Shown one piece after another: positions 50,420 through 59,428 of a DNA stretch of 64,000 bases (the stretch's first letter is position 1; each line of letters begins with the position of its first letter). The position numbers and the translations under genes were made by a program. The DNA comes from Chloroflexota bacterium (lineage in GTDB: Bacteria > Chloroflexota > Ktedonobacteria > Ktedonobacterales > JADMIN01): NCBI GenBank assembly GCA_021323855.1, contig JAJPKE010000024.1, forward strand, positions 62,001-126,000. Reading direction: 5' to 3'. Under the pieces are notes generated by a model. The model was not told the DNA's origin. It searched no databases and saw only the letters and a program-made list of their open reading frames with translations.

Positions 50420-51193
50420 TTACCGGCCTTTGAACGTTGGTTGCTCTTTCGCCAGGAAGGCGCGCATCCCTTCCTTCTGGTCTTCCGTGGCAAAGAGCAG
50501 TGCAAAGAGACGCTTCTCGTACATCAATCCATCCTGGAGCGGCACCTCGAAGGCCGCCAGCACCGCCTCTTTGATAAAACGCGCAGCGTGGGGGGCCTGT
50601 TTCGCCACCTCACGCGCCAGCTTCTTTGCCTCTTCGAGGTGTTGCCCTGCCGGCACGATCTGGTTGACCAGCCCCCAGTCGTGCGCCTCCTGCGCGGTGA
50701 TCTGTTTGCCCGTCAGGCAGAGTTCCATCGTGCGGTATTTGCCGATGGTGCGGGCGAGCCGTTGCGTGCCACCAGCCCCGCACATGATGCCCAGCAGGAT
50801 CTCCGGCTGGCCGAACTTGGCGTTTTCGCTGGCGACGATCATGTCGGCGTGCATCGCCAGCTCATTGCCGCCGCCGAGCGCATAGCCACCCACTGCCGCA
50901 ATGATCGGCTTCTTGATGCGGCGGATGCGATCCCAGCTCTCGAAGCCGCCGGTCGCCATGTCAATTGCGCTGGCGCTGGACATCTCCGCAATGTCTGCTC
51001 CAGCGGCGAAGGCCTTGTTGCCTGCGCCGGTCAGCACAATGCAGCGAATGGCATCGTCGGCGTCCAGCGTTTCCAGATGGCCGGCCATCTCCGCGACCAG
51101 CGCCCAATTCAGCGCGTTGAGCTTATCTGGACGGTTGATCGTAACGACGGCAATCGGGTCTTCGCGCTCGACGAGAATATACTGCTCTGGCAT
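50420..51193 (-). CDS. Enoyl-CoA hydratase/isomerase family protein
   Basis: 257-residue crotonase-fold enzyme. The oxyanion-hole glycines are in AGADIAEM and the second in [15 protein letters not shown]; the glutamates in NELAM and [19 protein letters not shown] fit an active hydratase. [17 protein letters not shown] is the N-terminal block. GAGGCAACG precedes the ATG at 51193. First gene of a pair with the thiolase; the substrate chain cannot be told. Confidence 0.93.
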   Translation of the reverse strand: MPEQYILVEREDPIAVVTINRPDKLNALNWALVAEMAGHLETLDADDAIRCIVLTGAGNKAFAAGADIAEMSSASAIDMATGGFESWDRIRRIKKPIIAAVGGYALGGGNELAMHADMIVASENAKFGQPEILLGIMCGAGGTQRLARTIGKYRTMELCLTGKQITAQEAHDWGLVNQIVPAGQHLEEAKKLAREVAKQAPHAARFIKEAVLAAFEVPLQDGLMYEKRLFALLFATEDQKEGMRAFLAKEQPTFKGR

Positions 51194-51229
51194 CGTTGCC
51201 TCCCTGTTGTATCTACGACGTTGAATCAC

Positions 51230-51372
51230 GCTCTCGGCTTTGAAAAGCCGGGGCACGCAAAATGGACTGAAGCCCTGCGAGCCGCGTCGCTCGCCAAGAT
51301 ATACCACCAATTGCCCCTATACTGCGGCTCTTCAGAGCCACGTGTTCCGTGGGCCGGCAGTTTACTGCCGCG
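51230..51372. repeat. Dispersed element B, copy 1
   Basis: Opens with GCTCTCGGCTTTGAAAAGCCG (CGGCTTT/AAAGCCG hairpin) and ends with CGGCAGT-TT-ACTGCCG. About 143 bases; a second copy of about 109 bases lies at 61671-61779. The inner part is less conserved. Most of the gap 51194-51487 is this element. Confidence 0.7.
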
Positions 51373-51487
51373 TTCTCGAACACGCAAAGAGTCCTGAACG
51401 AGAGCATCAGGACCCGCTCAGGACTCAGTATAGCATCACGGCAAGGAACAGGGATATGACGGTCGCGGCGCAAAGCACTACAGAACG

Positions 51488-52441
51488 CTACGAGGCTGGG
51501 CAAATATAGAACGCTTCTGACCCGCCACTGGGAATCTGTGATTTCATGTTTGGCTGTTCGCACGCCTGACCGTTCCACTTGTGAGCTACCGGCGCAAAGA
51601 GCGCGGGCGAACTCGTCCAGAGATTCGCGGCGGAGAAGTTATCTACCAGTATCGCTACGGTGAACGCATACATTCCTGGAATCGTCGGAACTGTGACGCT
51701 GAAGCCAATCGAGATGCTCTTCCCAGGAGCCAGTGTCAACGGCAGTGGTGGCGGCGGCGTACCGCCATTTTCGCTATATGTTCCGGTCACGACTCCCGTG
51801 GCGCTGGCTCCCACTCCTGCGTTCGCAGGGAATGTCGCATGTATGCGTTCATCGAAGAACGCACCACCACCACAGCCGCCGCCTTCGGTTCCGCTGGTGG
51901 TGCTATAAGCGCCATCGCACGGCTGCCAGGCGTTGAGCTGGCCACCATATGCTGAGAAGCTGGCGACGCTTGCTTCAATACTCTTCAACGTGTGAGACTG
52001 GCCCTTCGAGTTGTTGCAGACCGTAAAGCCATATCCCTCACCGTTAATGTCTGGATTCGTCTTTGGGGAGTTTGCCAGCGTTGTGCTACCCATGTCATCG
52101 TTGAGTTGCAGTGGCTTGAGCGGCGTACCATCGGGAATCTGTTTCTGCGGATATGCCAGCACTTCGCCCGGTTGCGTAATGATGAGGTCGCCATACTGAT
52201 AATAGACGTTCCCGCCATAGCTATCAACACTGGCGGCACAGGTGCCAGCAATCTGACTGGAACTCAACTTCGTGATCGGCGGCGCACTCGACTGGCCTGT
52301 GGCTGTTGGAGTCACTGTTGCCGCTGGCGTGGTGGTTTGTCCAGGCTGGTTGGGGTTGGTGCCCGCCGTAGAGCCACAGGCGGCGAGCAGCAAAAGCAAG
52401 AGACTGCCCAGGATAGTGGCGAAGAAGCGCAGACGACGCAT
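51488..52441 (-). CDS. Lipoprotein of unknown function
   Basis: 317 residues. Signal peptide FFATILGSLLLLLLAACG with lipobox LLAAC, then a Thr/Pro/Ser-rich linker, then a beta-rich body with several cysteines (GTCAAS, FTVCNNSKG, WQPCDGAY, GGCGGG, GQACEQ, YICPAS). A PGKSISIGFSVTVPTIPGMYAFTVAILVD segment looks like an immunoglobulin-like strand. Membrane lipid anchoring outside the cell is inferred. I do not recognise the body. Confidence 0.75.
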   Translation of the reverse strand: MRRLRFFATILGSLLLLLLAACGSTAGTNPNQPGQTTTPAATVTPTATGQSSAPPITKLSSSQIAGTCAASVDSYGGNVYYQYGDLIITQPGEVLAYPQKQIPDGTPLKPLQLNDDMGSTTLANSPKTNPDINGEGYGFTVCNNSKGQSHTLKSIEASVASFSAYGGQLNAWQPCDGAYSTTSGTEGGGCGGGAFFDERIHATFPANAGVGASATGVVTGTYSENGGTPPPPLPLTLAPGKSISIGFSVTVPTIPGMYAFTVAILVDNFSAANLWTSSPALFAPVAHKWNGQACEQPNMKSQIPSGGSEAFYICPAS

Positions 52442-52576
52442 GTACGGTTTTGCCTTTCATCATAAAAGACGGCAAACGATGGCGCCTGCATGAAATAATT
52501 GCACACGGCCATCTACCGTACATGACGCGCCAGTTTGCCCACCGAACTGTGATGTTCGCCACACACCGGAGATGTT

Positions 52577-53350
52577 TCAGCGCGTCCAGAAGCCCTGCGG
52601 ATCGCACTCGCGGATGATACGCAGCTCATCGCTGGTTGGCGGCGGAGTTTCGTGAACCTCCGGAGCGACCGCCAGCTCCCAACCGGTGTGGGCGCGCACA
52701 TCCTCGATGCTGCTGCCGGGATGCCAGGACAGCAGTTGCATCTCATGCGTATCATCGCGGAAGCCAAGCAGTGCGCGCGTCGTGATGACGGCTGCCGGTC
52801 CGCCGCGCGGCAGTCCCACCTGCGCTCGCCAATCGCCGCCGTCGCCATAGCCAGGACTGGTGATGTAGCTGACACGCTCCGGGAAACGCCGCCGCTCATG
52901 CTCCATGATAATGGCAAGCCGGCCCGCCAGCGACGCAATATCCGCGCCGCCGCCACTCCCCGGCAACTTGACAGTCGGATGCTCGCGACTACCGACATAG
53001 GAGGTATTGAGGTTGCCATAGCGGTCCACCTCCGCGCCGCCGACGAAGCCAAGCTGCGCGCATCCCTGCGCCAGCAGTCCCATCAGCGCGACTGTGCGCG
53101 TGGCCCACTCTGCGCCCAGGATGTTCGGCGCGTCGCCCATTGTCATCAGCAATTCGCGGGAGGGTGTATCACGCACCAGGCCGTTCTCAAAGAGGCCGAT
53201 GGCGCTGGGCGCATGCGTCCGCTTGGCCAGCGCAAACGCCAGCAGCGGCAGGCGCATCCCTACGAAGACCACCTCGCCGTCGCGAATCTGCCGCGCCGCA
53301 CAGACCACCATCAACTCCTGCGGCGTATATGCTCCGTCTCCGGCTGCCAT
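52577..53350 (-). CDS. CoA-transferase, beta subunit
   Basis: 257-residue class I CoA-transferase subunit. GEVVFVGMRLPLLAFALAK and IGLFENGLVRD, the latter holding the candidate catalytic Glu (the ENG motif), plus GGAEVDRYGNLNTSYVG and LPGSGGGADIASLAGR mark the family. ATG at 53350 follows GAGGTGAGCG. It sits 36 bases after the alpha subunit on the same strand. 3-ketoacid, glutaconate and IpdB-type enzymes share this layout; the substrate is open. Confidence 0.88.
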   Translation of the reverse strand: MAAGDGAYTPQELMVVCAARQIRDGEVVFVGMRLPLLAFALAKRTHAPSAIGLFENGLVRDTPSRELLMTMGDAPNILGAEWATRTVALMGLLAQGCAQLGFVGGAEVDRYGNLNTSYVGSREHPTVKLPGSGGGADIASLAGRLAIIMEHERRRFPERVSYITSPGYGDGGDWRAQVGLPRGGPAAVITTRALLGFRDDTHEMQLLSWHPGSSIEDVRAHTGWELAVAPEVHETPPPTSDELRIIRECDPQGFWTR

Positions 53351-53386
53351 CGCTCACCTCGCATTGCTATATAATCAGCGCTCGAA

Positions 53387-54304
53387 TCAATAGCCGTAAT
53401 CCACCGGTGCTGCGTAGTGGTGTTCGCGTAGCGCCAGCCCAGCCCAGCGTTCCGTACCCAAATGATCGAGATAGGCGGCACGGTCCGGCTGGTCAATGAC
53501 CCACTCCTGAAGCCAGGCGGCGAAATCTTCGGGTGTGCGCGAATGCTCGTGATATTCGGCGTAGGCTTTGTGGTCGCGATTGTAATAGCCCTGCACCGGC
53601 GAGGGATGCGCCCCACCGGGGGAGTGGACCACCGCCAGCGTCTTGAAGGCCGGGGCCAGCACACGATTCGGGTCACTCAAAATCACCTCCGCCGGCACAA
53701 TCTCCTCAGCGGTGTAGATGACGCCCTTCGCCGCCAGCGCCGCCTCCTCGCAGATGCCCAGGCCGCCCCAGGCATGCGCGCGCCCCTCGGCGTCCGCGCG
53801 CTGCACATGGATGATGGCGACATCCGGCTGAAGCGCCGGCACCAGCAGCGTTGGCGTGCCATCCAGCGGCGACGGTTCATTGCGCAGATGTGGATGATTG
53901 CGCGCGATATCGCTGCCCAGCAGCGAGCGCATGGGAATATAGGGAACGCCGAGCGCAGCAGCTAGCAGCGCCAGCCCGACGCTATAATTGCTGTAGTCCT
54001 CAACGGTAATCGCGTGCGGTTGCTGATGTTCGGTGGCGCGGCGATAGTTGTACCCCAGTCCCTCGCTGACATTGCCCACCCAGGCGGCGGCGATGCGGGA
54101 GACACAGCCAGCGCCGATCATCTCATCAAAGAGGATATCGGAAATCGGCCCGATCAGCGTAAGATTGCGGCGTCGCTGGCGGATGATTTCATGTCCGGCG
54201 GCGAAGGGAATCAACGGCTCCAGCGCAAGCCCCAACGCAACGCTGCTGCCATCGGGCACGTACCGCGCAATTGCGTCGCTCATGCTGAGGAGCTTATCGC
54301 TCAT
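53387..54304 (-). CDS. CoA-transferase, alpha subunit
   Basis: 305-residue class I CoA-transferase subunit. DAIARYVPDGSSVALGLALE, RNLTLIGPISDILFDEMIGAGCVSRI, LPALQPDVAIIHVQRADAEGRAHAWG are family blocks. The GDG/GAG substrate loop is not obvious in the usual form. AGAAGGCG precedes the ATG. With the beta subunit it forms a heterodimer or higher. Being close to the thiolase and hydratase suggests acyl-CoA catabolism, possibly of an aromatic or steroid chain; that is inference. Confidence 0.87.
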   Translation of the reverse strand: MSDKLLSMSDAIARYVPDGSSVALGLALEPLIPFAAGHEIIRQRRRNLTLIGPISDILFDEMIGAGCVSRIAAAWVGNVSEGLGYNYRRATEHQQPHAITVEDYSNYSVGLALLAAALGVPYIPMRSLLGSDIARNHPHLRNEPSPLDGTPTLLVPALQPDVAIIHVQRADAEGRAHAWGGLGICEEAALAAKGVIYTAEEIVPAEVILSDPNRVLAPAFKTLAVVHSPGGAHPSPVQGYYNRDHKAYAEYHEHSRTPEDFAAWLQEWVIDQPDRAAYLDHLGTERWAGLALREHHYAAPVDYGY

Positions 54305-54346
54305 CTCGTCGCCTTCTTTCTGAGAAGATGTTTGTTTGCCCTCATC

Positions 54347-55198
54347 CTACGATATGCCGCGCCCCGGCACTGGCGAATGTCCATAGACGAGCGCGCGGGT
54401 CAGCTCATGTCCGGGCACCCACTGCTCCAATAGGCCACAGGTATGGAAACCAAGCTGCTCATAGAGATGACGCGCCTCTGGGGTGGCCGTCAGCGTCGCC
54501 AGCGTGCATCCCTCCTGAATGGCATCGCGGAGCGCCAGAATGAGCAGATTTCCGGCGATACCACGACGGCGTGCGAAGGGCATTGTCGCCACATGATACA
54601 CACCGACGACATCGCCCTGTCGCATCGTTGCCAGCGCGGCAGCGGGCTGACCGCCAAGATACGCCACATAGACCTGCGCCAGCGAATTCTGTGTGGTCCA
54701 GCGCGCCATCGGACTCTGCGGGACGAAAAACACGGCGCAAATCACCCGCAACGCGGCGGTGGCGTCCTCCGGCGTGGCGATACGACGCAAGATCAGATCT
54801 GCGGCCCGCGCGGGCGGATAGCTGGGATTCCAGTCTGCCAGCGGCAGCGTCATCGAAGTTGCGCCGCCCCACGTTTGCATGCCGAGCACGCGCAAACACT
54901 CACGCAGCCCCTCCGGTTCTCCACCAAGCGTCAGCCACCATTGGAACGGCAGCCGGTGGGCGCGAAACGGCGCGATAACCTTCTCGATATCGGCGCTGGT
55001 GACGGGGGCGGGCGCAGCATAGCGCAAGACGATATTGAGCAGCATCTCGCGCGCGCCCGGCGTATAGACACGCACATACTCAGGGGTATCGTCGGCAATG
55101 GTGCGGGGCATAGTAGGAACGGTGCTGAGCGAAACCCAGGCTGCGCTCCACGCCTGTTCGACGGCGCGCGCCTGTTGCAGAAGTTGCTCTAATACCAT
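54347..55198 (-). CDS. GNAT-family N-acetyltransferase
   Basis: 283 residues. The N-terminal 130 residues are not recognised. The C-terminal half is a GNAT domain, with VYHVATMPFARRRGIAGNLL holding the acetyl-CoA loop and LTATPEARHLYEQLGFHTCG the final strand-helix. The N-terminal half may be a second, degenerate GNAT fold. GGAGGG lies before the ATG at 55198. Substrate unknown; protein or small-molecule amines are both possible. Confidence 0.82.
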   Translation of the reverse strand: MVLEQLLQQARAVEQAWSAAWVSLSTVPTMPRTIADDTPEYVRVYTPGAREMLLNIVLRYAAPAPVTSADIEKVIAPFRAHRLPFQWWLTLGGEPEGLRECLRVLGMQTWGGATSMTLPLADWNPSYPPARAADLILRRIATPEDATAALRVICAVFFVPQSPMARWTTQNSLAQVYVAYLGGQPAAALATMRQGDVVGVYHVATMPFARRRGIAGNLLILALRDAIQEGCTLATLTATPEARHLYEQLGFHTCGLLEQWVPGHELTRALVYGHSPVPGRGIS

Positions 55199-55304
55199 TA
55201 TGCGCCCTCCCTTCGCCACTATGGGGTCGCAATTGGGTCGCAATCGCGCCGATATTATACTGCACGCAGCAGCATGGTTCCATATTACGAGCGTCCTGCG
55301 CGTA

Positions 55305-56462
55305 TCAAGCATCTGCGACCACGTTAGCGTCAGTTCCTCGTTTATGCAGGACAAACACACAATGTCCCGTGTGCGTCTGTCCGCTGCACTCGACTTCGCG
55401 CGCCTCCCAGGTGTCGCTGAGGCGCACATAACGAAGTAGCGCATCCAGCGCGCCCAGCCAGACTTGGCAGGCGGGCGAAGCCAATCCACCACGCCCATAG
55501 ATATACAGGTTGCTGTAGTGAATCAACCAGTAACTACCATCCGGCCAGGTGGTCCAGGTGTGCAGCGATTCTCCGCGAGCTGCATCCAACTCTTCGGTAA
55601 ATCGCCGCAACATCAGGCTGATCGAGCGATCACCGGTAAACAATCTGACGACCTGCCGTGTGAGCAATGAGGATCGCTGATCGAGCAGGATTTGCGCTGA
55701 GGCGTCGCCCCAACGCCGCAGGGATTGGTCCGGATTGGGCGGATTCGAGAACGCGACTGCCTGATGCAGACAACTCCAATATTCGAGCGGCACAAGGCGC
55801 GCATCGTCATCTGGCGGCCACTGCTGCTGAATGCGGTAGCGGCTTAATCCGACGTCACTGAGCAGCGTCTCCCAGAGCGGCGCTGGAATGATCTGGCGCG
55901 CCGTGCTGAGCGCCAGGCGAAAATGCCGGTTGCGCGCGCGATTCTCCCGCGAAACACGCGGCGTCTGCCCCCGCGCCGGCAATGCGTCCAGCACGAGCGC
56001 ATACTCCTGCATGGTGTTGGCGATCCGCATGTCCGGCAGCGCATCCCAGACCTGCTTCAACCATTGCCGGCACGTCTGCGAAAAGACGTGAAAAAACGGC
56101 GAAATCGCGGCGTTTGCCAGCAGCAATTGCTCGTCGTCGAGCGGCGCCAACGGCAAAATTGGCACGTCAAAGCCACGCGCCTGCGAGAGTTGCTGCATCA
56201 GCCGTGTAAAAGCTGCGCGGTCACCCAGCGAAATGTGTCCCGCCATTACAATGCGCGGCAGGTCCGTCAGCGGCAGATGGTTGCCAAAGCAGCGCCGGTA
56301 CGCCTCCTCCGGCGTCACCGTCACTATCACACGAAAGTTGGCGAGCGTCAGCAGGCGCGCAGCGGGCTGTGTCTGCGCTTCATTTGCCTCGATGATGAGG
56401 ATGGCAGGCGCAGTATTGGCCTGGGTCGCCGCAACCGCTGGCACCGGACGTGAATTCGCCAT
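55305..56462 (-). CDS. Receiver-like protein with degenerate phosphoacceptor site
   Basis: 385 residues. The first 120 look like a response-regulator receiver fold (APAILIIEANEAQTQPAARLL, LPRIVMAGHI), but the expected aspartate triad is missing: acidic DD at the start is EA and the acceptor strand ends in AGH. Residues 160-385 form an unknown domain ending in CSGQTHTGHCVFVLHKR, which resembles the cysteine end of V4R-like domains. It has no DNA-binding domain. I do not recognise a named family. Confidence 0.65.
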   Translation of the reverse strand: MANSRPVPAVAATQANTAPAILIIEANEAQTQPAARLLTLANFRVIVTVTPEEAYRRCFGNHLPLTDLPRIVMAGHISLGDRAAFTRLMQQLSQARGFDVPILPLAPLDDEQLLLANAAISPFFHVFSQTCRQWLKQVWDALPDMRIANTMQEYALVLDALPARGQTPRVSRENRARNRHFRLALSTARQIIPAPLWETLLSDVGLSRYRIQQQWPPDDDARLVPLEYWSCLHQAVAFSNPPNPDQSLRRWGDASAQILLDQRSSLLTRQVVRLFTGDRSISLMLRRFTEELDAARGESLHTWTTWPDGSYWLIHYSNLYIYGRGGLASPACQVWLGALDALLRYVRLSDTWEAREVECSGQTHTGHCVFVLHKRGTDANVVADA

Positions 56463-56522
56463 ATTCTTGCTCGCGTATCCCTTGTAGGTCTCTTACTCCG
56501 CTTGACCTGCTGCTATAAATGG

Positions 56523-57236
56523 CTACTGATAGACTGCGGGGTCCGAGGCGCCCGCTTCCGCAAACCCTTTGAGGCGCAATTGGCAGGCGTCACAATGCCC
56601 ACAGGCTTCCCCCGTTGGCGAGGGATCATAGCAGGTGAGCGTCATCCCATAATCAACGCCGAGCGCCAACCCTTTCTGGATGATCTGCGCTTTGGAGAGT
56701 TCGATGAGCGGCGTATGGATCATGAGTTGCTGCTTACCCTCTACGCCCGCTTTGGTTGCCAGCCGCGCCATCTGCTCAAAAGCGCGTATGAATTCTGGCC
56801 GGCAATCGGGATAGCCACTGCTGTCCTGCACATTGACGCCGATAAAGATATCGTTAGCGCCCAGCACCTCCGCCCAGGCCAGCGCAAACGAGAGGAAAAT
56901 CGTGTTGCGGGCCGGCACATAGGTGACTGGTATCTCATCGTGACCGATGGTGCCGAGGTCGCGGTCTTTGGGTACAGCAATGTCGCTGGTGAGCGCAGAG
57001 CCGCCGAAGGTGCGCAGATCAATAGCGAGGATGGCGTGCTGCTCCACGCCAAACGCAGCAGCGATCCGGCGCGCGGCGTCGAGTTCCGGTTGGTGACGCT
57101 GGCCGTAGCTGAACGAAAGCGCGTAGACGGCATACCCCTCAGCTTTGGCAATCGCCAGCGTCGTCGTTGAATCGAGTCCGCCGCTCAACAAGACCACCGC
57201 TTTACGGGCAGGATTATTGAATGTATCGTCAGGCAT
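56523..57236 (-). CDS. queC: 7-cyano-7-deazaguanine synthase
   Basis: Makes preQ0 in queuosine synthesis. The ATP-pyrophosphatase P-loop [14 protein letters not shown], the YGQRH and [17 protein letters not shown] blocks, [13 protein letters not shown] and the zinc site [20 protein letters not shown] all match QueC. 237 aa is usual. AGGAGAG precedes the ATG. queD, queE and queF are not in the window. No preQ1 riboswitch is seen in its leader; a direct repeat lies there instead. Confidence 0.95.
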   Translation of the reverse strand: MPDDTFNNPARKAVVLLSGGLDSTTTLAIAKAEGYAVYALSFSYGQRHQPELDAARRIAAAFGVEQHAILAIDLRTFGGSALTSDIAVPKDRDLGTIGHDEIPVTYVPARNTIFLSFALAWAEVLGANDIFIGVNVQDSSGYPDCRPEFIRAFEQMARLATKAGVEGKQQLMIHTPLIELSKAQIIQKGLALGVDYGMTLTCYDPSPTGEACGHCDACQLRLKGFAEAGASDPAVYQ

Positions 57237-57822
57237 ATCTTGCTCTCCTGGTTCTCATAGTTCGGGTAGAGAAGAAATCGGTATCTGTGAGGATTGTTGC
57301 ATAGTTGGCCGGATTGTTGCAATTATACGCTGTGCTGACATACGCGCGCGCATGGTTGAGGTGGTTGACGATAGCGTGTATGGCGAGCGATAATACAGGA
57401 TGAGGCGTCATCTGTTTTGGCGCACTGTAGTTGGAGAATACGAAATCATATGTCATCGAGCCAATCCCGCCGACAAAGGATCATGATGCTCGCTCTGCGG
57501 CGAGCGGCGCCTTTGGCTGCCCCCATGTTCACAACACCCGCTCCGTTTTGCTCCTGTATCTGCGCCCGTTGCCGGTAGGTCTCCACGCCATGCAGCGAGG
57601 AAGACCAGCGTAGCGGGCGAGCGCGTATCACTCCCTGCCGGTTATGCCAATTGCTCATGGATTCCGCATCGAATTCACGGCACAGCGCATGATCGTGGCA
57701 GGTGGAGAAGACTGCGCGGCATACAACATTCTGCAACCACTTGTTGACACACTTTCATGGTTGCCGCCGCGCAAGTACGAACATGATAATGCCTTTTAGC
57801 GAGAACACGAGAAACGGAGCGC
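57237..57822. other. Divergent gap between queC and cysS
   Basis: 586 bases. On the minus strand a TATAAT box lies at 57322-57327, followed by two direct repeats of GGATTGTTGCA on the plus strand (57291-57301 and 57311-57321), a possible queC operator. A 51-codon frame at 57644-57799 (plus) reads MPIAHGFRIEFTAQRMIVAG onward and may be a small protein, but lacks a ribosome-binding site. No T-box precedes cysS. The rest shows nothing recognisable. Confidence 0.4.
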
Positions 57823-59316
57823 ATGAGCATGCAGATATACAACACCGAATCAGGATCCAAAGAGACGTTTGAACCCCGGCAGCTTCCAGTGCGGTTCTAC
57901 GTCTGCGGATTGACCCCCAAGAACGAGCCACACCTGGGCCATGCGCGGCTCTTCGCTGTCAATGACACGGTGCGCCGCTACCTGGAATACCTGGGCTACA
58001 ATGTCACCTACGTCCAGAACTTCACCGACATAGATGACAAGATCATCGCCGCCGGTCTACGCGAGGGCATTCCGCCATCGCAGGCCGCGCGCCGCTACAC
58101 CGAATCGTATTTCCGCGATATGGATCGCATTGGCGTGCGCCGCGCCGACATCTTCACCTATGTCACCGAGTTCATCCCGCAGATCATTGCCTTCGTCAGC
58201 GAGCTGATCGAGAAGGGCCACGCCTATGAAGTGGAGGGCGATGTCTTCTTCTCGGTACCCAGCTTCCCCGCCTATGGCCGGCTCTCCGGGCGCGACGCCG
58301 ATGCGATGCTGGCGGGCGCGCGCATCGAACCCGACGAGCGCAAGCACGACCCGCGCGACTTCGCGCTCTGGAAGTCCGCCAAGCCGGGCGAACCGTGGTG
58401 GGAAAGTCCCTGGGGCAAGGGGCGTCCTGGCTGGCACATCGAATGCTCGACGATGGCAAAAGAGACGCTGGGCGAGCAGATTGACATTCATGGCGGCGGC
58501 GCCGACCTGATCTTCCCGCACCATGAGAACGAAATCGCCCAGACCGAGAGCCTGACGGGCAAGGTACCGTTCGTGCGCTACTGGATTCACACTGGCATGC
58601 TCAGTGTGCCCACAGAAGAAGGTAACGGCGACGAAGAGAAGATGGCGCATTCCGGCACCTTCGTCACCATCCGCTCTGTGCTGGCGGATGGCAGCGTGCC
58701 CGCGCCGGCCCTGCGCCTCTATCTGCTCGGCCAGCAGTACCGCGCTAATCTGGTCTTCTCAGAGGAGCAGTTGCGCGCGTCGGTGGCGCGCTGGCGTCGC
58801 TGGGAGCAGGCGCGCATGACGCTGCTGCGCCTCATTGCCTGGGCAGAGTCCAACGCCAGCGACGAAACCGCTGAGCCTGGCGAGCCAGAGCAACAACTCA
58901 CGGAGCAGCTAGCCACTGCAAAAGATGAGTTCCTGGCGGCGATGGATGATGACTTCAACACGTCGCGCGCACTCAGCGCCATTGACGAGATGGTGCATCG
59001 CGCCAACGACTATGCCAACGCGCTCGGTGGCGGCGCAGCTTCGCCTGCGGTGCTGGCGGCGCTCCGCCAGGCGTTGGCGACGCTTGAAGAAGTAACCGGT
59101 GTGCTGGGTATCGCGCTCGAAAACGTCGAGGCGGCAGGCAGCGCTCTCTCCGCCGAGCGCGTCGCAGAGATCGAAACGCTGATTGCCGAACGCGACGCAG
59201 CGCGCAAGGCGAAGAACTGGGCGGAGGCGGACCGTATCCGCAAAACGCTGGATGAGGACTATCATGTGACGATCAAGGATACGCCGCAGGGCGCCACCTG
59301 GAATGTCCATGACTAA
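57823..59316 (+). CDS. cysS: Cysteinyl-tRNA synthetase with degenerate KMSKS loop
   Basis: Class I synthetase, 497 aa. The zinc site is retained (CG at 28-29, GWHIECSTM, DLIFPHHENE), the HIGH motif is HLGH at 37-40, and NFTDIDDKII is the family block. The KMSKS loop reads KMAHS (273-277), so the second lysine, which steadies the transition state in most class I enzymes, is His. TPKNEPHLGHA also departs from the usual TVYDYPHIGHA. It may be a slow or specialised CysRS, or the only one in the genome. First gene of the conserved cysS-rlmB-yacP run. Confidence 0.9.
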   Translation: MSMQIYNTESGSKETFEPRQLPVRFYVCGLTPKNEPHLGHARLFAVNDTVRRYLEYLGYNVTYVQNFTDIDDKIIAAGLREGIPPSQAARRYTESYFRDMDRIGVRRADIFTYVTEFIPQIIAFVSELIEKGHAYEVEGDVFFSVPSFPAYGRLSGRDADAMLAGARIEPDERKHDPRDFALWKSAKPGEPWWESPWGKGRPGWHIECSTMAKETLGEQIDIHGGGADLIFPHHENEIAQTESLTGKVPFVRYWIHTGMLSVPTEEGNGDEEKMAHSGTFVTIRSVLADGSVPAPALRLYLLGQQYRANLVFSEEQLRASVARWRRWEQARMTLLRLIAWAESNASDETAEPGEPEQQLTEQLATAKDEFLAAMDDDFNTSRALSAIDEMVHRANDYANALGGGAASPAVLAALRQALATLEEVTGVLGIALENVEAAGSALSAERVAEIETLIAERDAARKAKNWAEADRIRKTLDEDYHVTIKDTPQGATWNVHD

Positions 59317-59325
59317 ATTTGTATT

Positions 59326-59355
59326 TGGTAGGGCAGACATTCCTGTCTGCCCTAC
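59326..59355. repeat. Dispersed hairpin repeat D, copy 2
   Basis: GTAGGGCAGACA and TGTCTGCCCTAC form a perfect 12-bp stem with a TTCC loop, just after the cysS stop. Same core as at 7787-7811. Confidence 0.75.
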
Positions 59356-59428
59356 TAGCAACTTTCGTATGTTGACGTGAGATGCGATGCGACACGCGCT
59401 CCGATAGACGGAAAAAGGATGACTGACA

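Noticed and set aside
57644..57799. A 51-codon plus-strand frame before cysS
   Set aside because: Composition looks protein-like, but there is no ribosome-binding site and no family; noted in the gap entry rather than called.
57237..57822. preQ1 riboswitch before queC or T-box before cysS
   Set aside because: Neither the preQ1 core nor an AGGGTGGNACCGCG-like T-box sequence is present on the right strand.
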